Assembly: GCA_013399305.1 (NCBI GenBank)
Contig: VXAI01000089.1
Coordinates: 612,067 to 676,066, forward strand
Reading direction: 5' to 3'
DNA length: 64,000 bases
DNA from: Rostratula benghalensis
Taxonomy: Eukaryota; Chordata; Aves; Charadriiformes; Rostratulidae
The notes under the pieces are model-generated. The model searched no databases. It was not told where the DNA came from and worked only from the letters and a program-made list of their open reading frames with translations. The position numbers and the translations under genes are program-made. Position 1 is the stretch's first letter. Every line of letters begins with the position of its first letter. Of the stretch, positions 36,593 to 47,753 are shown one piece after another.

Positions 36593-39500
36593 AGGGTTCT
36601 TGGGGTTTGCCTTGATCCTGCATAACTGTCCCCACTTCTCACAGGATTTACTGATGGAAAATTGCCAGTCACATCCAGTTGAAGCCCAGTGGCAGTTTTG
36701 GGATGCACTTTGGGTATATTTCATTCATATTCACTTACGGCTTATATCAGAAGTTGGATTCCAGTCTACAAAAACATGTAAGCACCATGAATCAGAACAG
36801 TAGTGATTTCTACAAATTTCTTAGTTTTCTTAGCAATGTATATATTAGGAAGGTGCCTCCTACCTGTTTTAAGGATTTTAGGCTCTTACTAGAAAAACAG
36901 CAGAAAATGGCATATTATTTGCCATGCATATTCTTGCTACATGAAGAAAACAAGATAACCAGAAAATGGATAGCATATTTAATATATAGATATATATTCA
37001 TAAAGAGCAGTTTTTTCTAGGTTGTATGTGGGAGGTTTTGGATATTATCCAGGATGACTCAGTTTGTCTGGCTTTTCTGAGTCTGTGACAACCAAAGTGA
37101 CGTAAATATGAATTACAATCATAACAAACCAATGCTGCTTTTTAAGGTCTCCCACATTTACTTTCTCTTAAACAGGACAAATGTCCTTAAGACACTATCC
37201 CCTATTTTATTAAACACCTTACTGATATGACAGCCTTCAGGCAGAAAGCTTTTTTGCACATTCAACAGCAATGCAAGCAATTAAATCAATCCTATTTCTC
37301 ATCCCAGAATCCTAGCACCCCAGTTCATTGGGCTTTCTGAAGTACATAAATTGCTCTCAATTCATAAGGACCTATTAAAAAAAAAACAAACCTCCTCAGT
37401 ATATGCCTCTGCCTCCATATAACCAAAATGAGAGGGCAAAAAACCCCCCATCCCATCTGAGAAGCAGTTCACCCCATATACACCACTTAAGTTGCTCCAG
37501 AAAAAGTCAAGAGTAAGTAATACTATTTCTTATTGCTCTCAAGCTTGACCCATAGAACGTTCTGTGAACAAAAATGTCAGTCCACAGTATTAATATTTCC
37601 AGGATAACTTCTTGTTATGAGATAAAATTTCCATAAGGTGTTCTTAGCCTTGTACACTGTGGTACAAACACTGACATCATGGAAGAGCTATTTCTTTAAT
37701 ATAATCTTACAGGTAATTACCCCGTCAGAACAATCTCACTTTACTAGACAGCGAGACTGATGGAGTTACAGGGTATGGAATTCAGTTTCTGAAACTACAA
37801 TGTCAGCATAGAATTTTAAAAAATTTAAGTTAAATACTCAGTTCCGACTCAGTCTTTTAAGGTATTAACAAAATCCCTGCCAAAGGGGCTTAGAATAAAT
37901 TGAGTTCCTTCATAATTTTCATAAGTCTCATGTATTAAATGGAACATGGAAATGTTCTATCTAAGGGTGTACCTATGAAACTGCAAAACTGTTTTATGAA
38001 GCAAACATTGGAAGAAGTTGGCCTCATCTGTGCTGATGCAGAAATAGCTACATTTCAGGCCTGATCTATAATAAACTCTTGTGTGTAATTGAAATAGACT
38101 TTACAACACAAAACTCAACCTCACCCTTCCTCCCTCTGCTTTGTTTCAGGCAGGGACATTTCTGGTATACTCCCTGGGTTGGAAGGAAACTGCAGTTTGT
38201 TTTTTGGAGATTTTGCCTTGAAATCTTTCTGTCCTTCCCCAGCTCCCTTTCCTCCATCTCAATGTCATGTTTGTAATGAAATGAGAAGTTCAAAAGGCTA
38301 GTGACTGACAGTTTCTTTAACAGGTGGCATTTGTGATAACGGCCTGGCACTTTTTTTTTCTCTCTGGTATGCCATATATCAGCAGTCAGTAACATGCCTT
38401 GAGTCAAACATGCAACTGCTTCTAATATCTGAGATTTTAAAAAAATGCTGTGATGATCTTTTGCATGTAGGGACTTCAAAGGAATGTAAAAGAAGTATGA
38501 AACTGTTCAGCACATGTGATGTGAATTTAACACATTGGATGGGCTTTTCATTAAGTTCATTAAGATGTTAATAGATCACTGCTATTTATCTTTTCAACAG
38601 TCTGCATATTCTGAACATCAGGAATCCAGCTCCCTGTTAGTTAGAGAAAAATAGATTTTTAACTGTGTGTCCATTCAAGCTATTATTCAAGTATAACAAC
38701 TGTTTCTGTCTCCAGATATGTAAATCTGTAGGATGCTATAGAAATGGCAGTCTTTGGAGAAGAATTTTAAACATTTAGGAAATGTATAATGTTAACTTTG
38801 CTCTTCTAATTTTTACTCTTGACACAAAAACCTGTAAAAAAAAGGTATCTGAGGAAAGAATCTGCCTGCGATGCTTAAATTTTTAAGGTAGTGCTAGTGC
38901 TTGAAGTATGCTGCATAATGCACCCACCACAGGATGAAGGAATGGTCAATGGAGGTAGGCTGTTGCTCAGCTCCAAGGGAGCCTGTACTTTGAGCCATTG
39001 GTGCGCCTAAGAGGACATTCTGGAGATCACTTCAGGTGCCTGAAGGCCCCTGCATGGTCATCTGAAGCCATTGACAGAGTAAAGTACACAGCATTTCTAT
39101 CACCAGGTTTATACCAAATAGGATGGCAGAAGCTGCTACATAGATGATTTGTACAGTGGGTCAAGCCTATCTCCTGAATGGTAACTACCAAATAATTTAA
39201 TCTTTCTTTCAGAAAGATACCTTTTTTCTCCTTACAAAACAAAAATTTAGAAGAAAAGCACTGAAAACAGGAACAAATTCTTGAGACAATTAAGTTTTTG
39301 AGAGGGAAGATGTAGGAAAAGACAAAGCAAAACCAAGGGGCTCATTTAAACAAAGCCAGATAGTGTGATGCTCTAACATTCTGTACCTTTTGAGCATCCT
39401 AAACACAATTCAGTTCCACAATAACAACCCACCTGACAGGCGCTCCCATCAGTGTTACCAACAGGTTTAAGGACACCAACGAAGAGCCCTCCTCTTTGTA

Positions 39501-41037
39501 AATGAAGACAATATTTAGTTCGAGTCGAGTGTCTCGATATTTTGCACAGTTCATACTTACATTATATTCTAGAAATTCTACACCTCCCGTAACTAGAATG
39601 GTTAAAAAAAAAAAAATAGAGAAGCATTTTTCATTCCAAAACACTCTGATTACTTTAATGCAAATTAAGTTTTTTCCTTTTTATTTTCTCTTTTGCAACG
39701 GAGTGTGGTAGAATAGGCAACTTTCAAGTTATAAAAATATTAAAATTGGAGGAAAAAATATAAATCTGTTTTTCTTTCACCACATTTTCCTCACTTTGAA
39801 AAAGACTCATAGGAGAACAGGAAAAGAAAAGCCCTGAATACTATATTACATTGTTATCAGTGAGGGAAAAAGAATAATGGGATGAGACAGAAGAAGAAAA
39901 GAGAGAAGGAAAATATATTTGACAACGAATTTCTAATGAAGTTTCAACAATCTCCCATTTGTCAGTGAATTTTTTTTCCCTAAAACTATCAAACCCATAC
40001 CTCCTTATTTCCTCCCCTGGGTTTGATCATCTTGCCTGTCAGTTTATCACGGTAGCACATATTCTAAAACCAACCAAACACCCAGCTTGTCATAGTCATT
40101 TCATGCTATGTGAAAGAGAGGTCAGACTGAATGTCAGCTGTGAATCAGGGCCTTCAAGTATGTCCTTCTCTCCATTTCTGCAGAGCACCAGCAGGACAGC
40201 TTGGTGTACGGAGGACTGTATATTAATTCTAAGTGACTGGCTTCCCGGGTAGATCTCACTCAGCCATGTGCAATCTATTGTGTTCTCTGTAATGAAACCC
40301 ATGGTGATGATATTTAGAAAGTTAATACATCCAAGCAAGGAAGCCATTGATTCCCATCCAAGAACTTATTCAAAAGGACACATTTTCTTCAACTGTGATG
40401 TCTCATTAATTAATTAATGCAATTCAAGATTCTTGTGTGTTGAAAATGTACTTGGTTATTTACAGGCAAAAGCCAAACGCTTTCAACCAGAACAGATGAT
40501 TTGCTCTGCTAATCTAGGGCATGGTTAACCCATTGCTTAGTCACTGAAAACAAATACCATTCTAACAGCTTCCTGTGCAGGAGGTCAAGAAGAATATTGC
40601 ATTTTCTTTTTTTGAGTCAAGAGTACCTTAATGCCAGAAGCACAATACCTTGTAGTCCCAAGAGAAAATGAAAGCATAATAAAACATGACTTTTTTTTTG
40701 ACTCATGTATTCGCTTTATTTTGCTGTCATAATCTTGTGGAAAATTCACGTTGCCAGACTTACTTTCTCCTTAAATGGAGAGAAGGCCAAAGAAAACCTA
40801 AGGGATTTTCACGTTTTCTATTTTTTTATAATTTTTACCAGCTGCACAGATTTTCCTGGCTTACCTTGTATGAGAAATGAAAGCGTCCTGCTCCAGTCAG
40901 CCTGCTGCAGTAATGTTAGTTAACTGCTAATGCATGTTGCAGAACTGATACAGTACTACACCAGTTAAAATAATCCTTTAAACCTGCCCTTGATGTTTCA
41001 GGATTTTTTTGTAACAAGCATGGATAACCATCTTTTT
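36593..41037. other. Non-coding stretch
   Basis: No recognised gene or transposon. The longest open frame (minus, 38066-38479, 137 codons) shows no motif or splice context and fits chance expectation in a window of this size. Short A runs lie near 37378-37387 and 39604-39615. Confidence 0.5.
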
Positions 41038-42068
41038 ACAGAGTGGTAGGGGTTGGAAGAGACCTTTGCAGATCATCTAGGCCAATGCCCCCGCCAAAGC
41101 ATGTTCACCTAGAACAGGTTGCATCCAGGTAGGCTTTGAATATCTCCAGAGAAGGAGACTCCACCACCCCTCTGGGCAGCCTTTTCCAGTATTTTGTCAC
41201 CCTCAAAGATGTTTTTCCTTATATTAAGATGGCATTTTCTGTGTTCCAGTTTGTGCCCATTGCCCTTTGTCCTGTCACTGGGCACTACTGAGAAGAGCCT
41301 GACCCCATACTCTTGACACCCACTCTTTAGAAATTTGCAAGTATTGGTGAGATCCCCTCTCAGGGATCTAACAGATCCAGGTCTGTCAGCCTTTCCTCAT
41401 ACGAGAGATACTCCATTCTCTCTGCTGGACTCTCTCCAGCAATTCTTTGTCTGTCTTGAACTAGGGAGCTCAGCGCTGGCCACAGTACACCAGATACGGC
41501 CTCACTAAGTCAGAGTAGAGGGGGAGGATAACCTCCCCTGGCCTGCTGGCCATGTTCTTTTTAATGCACCCCAGCAGACCACAAGGGCACATTTCTGCCT
41601 CGTTGTCCACCAGGACTCCCATGTCTTTCTCTGCAGACCTCATTTCCAACAGGTCAGCCCCCAACCTGTACTGGTGTAGTGCAATATCCTACACTTGCTC
41701 TTGTTGAACTTCATTAGGTACCTCTCTGGCCAACTCTCCAGCCTACCCTGGTACCTGTGTAGGGCAGTTCAGACTTCTGGTGTGTCAGCCATCAGCCACT
41801 CCTCTGAGTTTTGTAAAATCAGTAAACTCGCTGAAGATACACTCTGTCCCCTCATCCAGGTCATTGATGAATATATTGAACAAGACCAGCCCCAGTACTG
41901 ATCCCTGGGGAACACCACCGACTACAGACTTCCAGCTGAACTCTGTGCCACTGATCACAACCCTCTGAGTTCTGCCTTTCAGCCAGTTCTCAGTCAACCT
42001 CACTGTCCACTCATCTAACCCACATCTTCCTCAGCTTACCTATGAGGATGTTATGGAATACAATGTTA
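41038..42068 (-). mobile_element. CR1 LINE fragment with degenerate RT catalytic site
   Basis: About 1.03 kb of antisense CR1. It runs from gtggtaggggttggaagaga (3' end, terminal units mostly lost) through the UTR and ORF2 end to the RT region. The minus-strand frame at 41785-42003 shows the conserved block [20 protein letters not shown]. The catalytic FADD is replaced by FTDF, so the active-site aspartates are not intact. Internal deletions and stops are frequent. It is a different, older subfamily than the copy at 29235. Confidence 0.95.
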
Positions 42069-45025
42069 ATTAGTTATCTGTAAAATAGCTTAGTTTCTTT
42101 GACAGTCATTGCTGACAAAAGAAGGTCAGTAATAACTTTATAATACAGATGATGCAGTCTGGGCTTCTGTGTGTTACCATATTGGCAAAATCCACACAAA
42201 CATGGTTATTATATATCAACAGATAGGTGCAATAAATAAAAATTAAGCTAATCAGAAGTAAGTAAACACATTTAGGGTAATCAACAGCTGGGTATATGAA
42301 AATTAGATATCAGATTTTTGCTGTGATTTTTTAGCTTGTCTTGGTGATTCTACTATTGTCTCAGGTTAGACCAGAGACTTTTCAGTGCACAGACAGTTTC
42401 TTACTATGTCTGCACAATTGTAAAAGAATAAGAACTCAGTCTTGCTTGAAGTCCTCAGGCACTCCTATGATATTTCAAAATCCACCACTATAACCAAAAT
42501 GAACCTAGAAATTGTGTTAGTGCTTATTTATATTGTCAAAACTACAATACTGGTCTCCTCCCTCCGCCACTTCTTGTCACCATCTTTAGGCTATATACAG
42601 TTGCTGGGATGATCAGTTGTTTCATATGGATTTCTTTAAAATAAATTTCCTTTAAAGTAAACTGTAAAATGGAACATGCTCCTAATTCAAAGGTGGAAAG
42701 AGAAGCCTGGCATCTATAGCAATTAAGACTGAAATATGATTATATATGAAAATTATCCAATTTGAAAGGAGCTTTAGGGAAATTATTCTAAAATAGGTTT
42801 TCCCTAATCAACAGCTGAAAAGGCATACATATTGGACAACAGGACCTGAACATTAGAGATTTGAACTGGACTTGGCTGTCAAGTTTCAGCCTGGTGGGAA
42901 TTCAGAGGGTAAAACAAATTCTGTTCTCTGTGAAAGAGAATTTTTGAACAGTACCTGATTTTTAAAATGAAAGCTATACCCATTTTGCTCAATCTTCCTG
43001 AAAGTTCACATGGTAGTAAAAGCACCTTAAAAATACATATACATATACATATACATCTNNNNNNNNNNNNNNNNNNNNNNNNNNNNNNNNNNNNNNNNNN
43101 NNNNNNNNNNNNNNNNNNNNNNNNNNNNNNNNNNNNNNNNNNNNNNNNNNNNNNNNNNNNNNNNNNNNNNNNNNNNNNNNNNNNNNNNNNNNNNNNNNNN
43201 NNNNNNNNNNNNNNNNNNNNNNNNNNNNNNNNNNNNNNNNNNNNNNNNNNNNNNNNNNNNNNNNNNNNNNNNNNNNNNNNNNNNNNNNNNNNNNNNNNNN
43301 NNNNNNNNNNNNNNNNNNNNNNNNNNNNNNNNNNNNNNNNNNNNNNNNNNNNNNNNNNNNNNNNNNNNNNNNNNNNNNNNNNNNNNNNNNNNNNNNNNNN
43401 NNNNNNNNNNNNNNNNNNNNNNNNNNNNNNNNNNNNNNNNNNNNNNNNNNNNNNNNNNNNNNNNNNNNNNNNNNNNNNNNNNNNNNNNNNNNNNNNNNNN
43501 NNNNNNNNNNNNNNNNNNNNNNNNNNNNNNNNNNNNNNNNNNNNNNNNNNNNNNNNNNNNNNNNNNNNNNNNNNNNNNNNNNNNNNNNNNNNNNNNNNNN
43601 NNNNNNNNNNNNNNNNNNNNNNNNNNNNGGGGGTAGGGGTAGGGGAACAGTTTCATATTTATGGTGTTTGAATGTCACCTTGAATAATAAGGTGGTAAGC
43701 AATGCTGGTCAAGGTGTATTTTTCCAGATGCTATGCATTTCCTACATTCTGGTAGCTAAATTTCAAACATATAGGATCTGATCTGAAGCAGGCTTGAGCA
43801 ATGATTGTTGCAACTGAAGTCAAGAGTTTGACATTTCCATGCTCCACTGCATGCTAAATATTCTGAAAAAAACCCTTAGTATTATAAAACTGTCAATTCT
43901 GAATTAATTTTAAGTTTAGTGTTTTCCTACCCTTCATACCCTCCCCAATTAGGAAAAGTACCTACTATCTGCATAGGGTGTTATGAAGCAACATTTATAA
44001 ACACCCAAAAGGCAAGTCATTAACGGTAATAAGCACTCAAAGATGAAATAGTCATATTAAAAGTTTGCAAGAGCAAATAGACAGAGGACCTTGGAAGGAG
44101 ATTAAATCATGTTAAAAGAAGCCCTAAAATCATGACACTAAAAAAGGAAAATCTAGGAGGAAATTAATCTCTCTATATGTACAACATAATTTTAACAATG
44201 GGCAGCAAATAAAGCACTAAGTCTTACACCAAATAATAGCATATCAATACTGGCTGGATGTTCATTTTGTGATCATCACCCATTCTGGGAACTGTAAAAG
44301 AAGGGACTAAGCTCTTCTGATATGAAAATACTATAAGTACCTTATTTTCAATTAATAATATTTCAAAGGGAATACAAACTATCTAAAGTATGGGTTACAT
44401 ACATAAAATATTTTTATGCAGTTTTGAAAAGACTTAAATAAACTAAGAAAAGTACAGAGCATCAATTAGGGAGCTTTCTGCTTGTTTTGCCAAATCACAG
44501 TCTGGGACCACCACACAATGGAAGACCGTTATTCTGTTACAACTCAAGTTGGAGATACTTTTAGGCAAGAGCAGCTCTGGATTTGAATATGTATGTAACT
44601 CAATTTTTGATGATGCTTTTGATGCAGCAGCGAATATAATCTTAGTAATATAACCTAAGCAGGCCTAGTTCTGAAAAAAAGCACCCAAACTTCATTACTA
44701 ATCTGTATATGCTTTTTCTTAGTGTATTGTTCTTTAAAGCCTGGACGCCATTTGGACTGGCTCTTTTGCTGCTGACATATGTGCACCTGAGGATTACAAT
44801 AAAAATAAGTTACAGGTACTCTGGGGGAAAAGACCTCTATAAGTGAGATTCTGTTCTCAGTCTGTGTGAATTAACTGTCAGGTTGACTTCTTCCATTTCT
44901 CTTGATACTGGAGTAATCAGGGAAATATCACCTTTTCCTTGCTTTGTTGAGATTAATGGCTTAGAGCTCTGGATATAGGTGCTCTCTTGGGGCTAAGAAA
45001 AAGAGGTGTTTCCCATTGAGGAAGA
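42069..45025. other. Non-coding stretch interrupted by an assembly gap
   Basis: AT-rich sequence without recognised genes. The 570-base gap at 43059-43628 has different hexanucleotide repeats on its two sides. Confidence 0.5.
43029..43646. repeat. Hexanucleotide repeats flanking a 570-base assembly gap
   Basis: The left flank (43033-43058) is a run of (TACATA)n units and the right flank (43629-43646) is (TAGGGG)n. Between them are 570 undetermined bases (43059-43628). Open frames across the gap are meaningless. The unsequenced part probably consists of one or both hexamer arrays. Confidence 0.85.
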
Positions 45026-45194
45026 ACAGGAACAGGTTGTTCAGGGAAGCTGGGGATGCCCCATCCCTGGAGGTGTTCAAGGTCAGGCTTTGGGCAACCT
45101 AGTCTAGTGGAACATGTCCATGCCTATGGCAGGGGGTTTGGAACTTGATCTTTAAGGTCCCTTCTAACCCAAATGATTCTATAAAATTCTATGA
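45026..45194 (+). mobile_element. CR1 LINE 3' end, sense orientation
   Basis: The sense CR1 3' end: ggaacaggttgttcagggaa, gatgccccatccctggaggt, ggcaacctagtctagtggaa, catgcctatggcaggggg, then gatctttaaggtcccttct and attctataaaattctatga. A short internal deletion removes part of the segment between caaggtcagg and ctttgggc. Its tail type is ATTCTATG. Confidence 0.93.
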
Positions 45195-45262
45195 ATTTAT
45201 TTAACTGAATAAACTGTGAACTGTGGAACTATAAGCTGACCTGCTAAAACGGGGATCAAGAT

Positions 45263-45740
45263 CACAGAATCACAGAATCACAGACTATCAGGGATTGGAA
45301 GGGAACTTGAAAGATCATCTAGTCCAATACCCCTGCCAGAGCAGGAACACCTAGATCAGGTCACACAGGAACGCGTCCAGACGGGTCTTGAACGTCTCCA
45401 GAGAAGGAGACTCCACAACCTCTCTGGGCAGCCCGTTCCAGTGCTCCGTCACCCTCACTGTGAAGAAGTTTTTCCTCATATTTAAGTAGAACCTCCTGTG
45501 TTCCAGCTTGCATCCATTGCCCCTTGTCCTATCATAGGCCGTCGCTGAGAAGAGCCTGGCTCCATCCTCCTGACACTTATCCTTTACATATTTATAAACA
45601 TTAATGAGGTCACCCCTCAGTCTCCTCTTCTCCAAGCTAAAGAGACCCAGCTCCTTCAGGCTTTCATCATAGGGAAGATGCTCCATTCCCTTCATCATCT
45701 TTGTGACTCTACGCTGGACTCTTCAAGCAATTCCCTCTCA
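45263..45740 (-). mobile_element. CR1 LINE 3' fragment, well preserved
   Basis: An antisense CR1 with three terminal 8-base units (cacagaat repeated). It is the same subfamily as the copy at 29235: the blocks tatcagggattggaaggga and gcaggaacacctagatcag are shared almost exactly. A 115-codon minus-strand frame (45351-45698) preserves the ORF2 C-terminus (for example [16 protein letters not shown]) without a frameshift, so it is a rather young insertion. It lies tail-to-tail with the sense copy 68 bases to the left. Confidence 0.96.
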
Positions 45741-46037
45741 CACTGGATCTAATCACTATTAAAGGGATGAATTTTGAAGCTATTTGCAATAGTTTAACTG
45801 AAAAAGATCCACACCGCTTCTGTGTTCCATATCTGGGAAAAGGCTGTAAAAGCAGCTGCTCTCTGCAGCATCAAAGCTCCTCTATATGGAGGAACTCACA
45901 GACTTTTCTGTAGGGCAATAATGACTCTACTGCCATTATACAAGTAGTAAAACGTATCCATATGAACAAATGTCAGGGAAGGGGATTTATTTACTTATAG
46001 TACCCAGAAAAACATGCCCTTTCTCTCTTTTTCTTAT

Positions 46038-46866
46038 TCATAGAAACATAGAATCACAGAATCATTTAGTCTGCAAAGGTCCCTTAAGATGTTCGAGTCC
46101 AACCGTTAACCTACCACTGCCAAGTCCACCTCTGAACCATTTGCCTAAGCTCTGCATATACCCATCTTTTAAATACCTCTAGGGATGGCAACTCAACCAC
46201 TTCCCTGAGCAGCCTGTTCCAGGGCTTGAAAACCCTTTCAGGAAATTTCTCCTTGTCCTATTGATTGTTGATTGGAAGAAGACACTGACCACCACCTCAT
46301 TACAACCTCCGTTCAGGTGGTTGTAGAGGGTGATAGGGTCTCCCTTCAGCCTCCTTTTCTCTAGGCTAAACAGCCCCAGCTCCCTCAGCTTCTCTTCTTA
46401 AGGCTTGTGCTATAGACCCTTACCAGCTCTGTTGGTCTTGGATACACTCCAGAGCCTCAATGTCTTTCTTGTAGTGAGGGGCCCAAAACTAAACACAGTA
46501 CTTGAGATGTGGCCTCATCAGTGCTGCGTACAGGGGAATGACCACATCCCTAGTCCTGCTGTGTCACTATTTCTGATACTGGCCATGGTGCTATTGTCCT
46601 TCTTGGCCTCCTGGGCACACTGCTGACTTGTATTGAGGTAGCTCTTAACAAATATCCCCAGGTCTTTTTTTGCCAGGCTGTTCTCTAGGCTCTTCCCCAA
46701 GCCTGTAGCGCTGCATAGGGTTCTTGTGACCCAAGGACAGGATCCAGCACTTGGCCTTGTTGAATCTCATACCATTGACCCAGGCTGTCAAGGTCCCTCT
46801 GTAGAGCCTTCCTATGCTCAAGCAGATCAACATTCCCACCCAGCTTGGTGTCATCTGCAAACTTAA
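46038..46866 (-). mobile_element. CR1 LINE fragment (older subfamily)
   Basis: An antisense CR1 of about 830 bases. It runs from the tail catagaaacatagaatcaca through gtccaaccgttaacctacca, caacctccgttcaggtggtt, cccttcagcctccttttctc and gtagtgaggggcccaaaact to the region just 3' of the catalytic FADDTKL block (cagcttggtgtcatctgcaa at its end). It has many indels and no intact frame. The subfamily is like that of 6765-7085. Confidence 0.94.
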
Positions 46867-47729
46867 GTCTTAAATGTGAGAGTTCCTCTCATTTGCTTAG
46901 CAAAACAAAAATGCATCATCAAAGCTATCCTCAGTATTCCCTTGTCCTTCACTGTCTTGAAATTTCTGACTAGAAAGTAACTTTTCCCACTCGATCTTAT
47001 CAAGTCTTACAGCTTCTTTAGTATGTCTTTGATACAAAGGGGAGGGATAGAACTGAGAACACAGGAAGACATCTATCTCATGTACTGCCACACGTGAATG
47101 GCAGATCATTACAAAAGAATGTTCCTAACGATGCTATTGAAATCTTCTTTCCCTCAACTATAAAACTAAATTTTGAAATATCTAAGTTTAAACAGTGCTA
47201 CTTAGCAATTGCATGCCCTGATACCTTCCTTATGGAAGAGCATGAAGTTGTCTTTTTTTCTAGTCTTCAGACTTGCTCACACAGTTCTACCTGTCCTTAT
47301 TTTCTGCATTTTATTTACCAAGATAAAACCTAGAAATAAGAAAATAATCTTTTCATGAACCTTTTGGATTCCTCCTAGCATTGTAGTCACTACATACCAA
47401 TTTTTCTGCTATTCTGGTTAGCATATGAAAATGCATTCTGCATTGCATATGAAAGGCTCCTGGTGCAGCTTTTAGAAGCCTTTTCTGTGCAGTTCTACTG
47501 ATATTTCTGAAGAATTTCAGAAGCAGATAAAATTACTTATTCAAGTTCTATTCGGTGTCTGCATCAAGGACCATTTAATACACAGAACAAAGCCAAATAA
47601 TCTCTCTCCTTTGCCTGTTTTACCAATTGGTGCCTAGCACTGGAAGTTTAGGACGAAGCTGGAATGCAGCTAAGACGGAAGTTAAGAATTTGTGATTTGT
47701 AAATCCATTTCCCCTTCCTTTTTCCATCT

Positions 47730-47753
47730 AAAAAAAAAAAAAAAAAAAAAAAA
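47730..47753 (+). repeat. A(24) homopolymer
   Basis: A perfect A run. No retrotransposed body is recognised upstream. Confidence 0.9.

Noticed and set aside
38066..38479. 137-codon minus-strand open frame
   Set aside because: No motif and no splice context; consistent with chance.
42967..43702. Open frames of more than 200 codons across the gap
   Set aside because: They are almost entirely undetermined bases.
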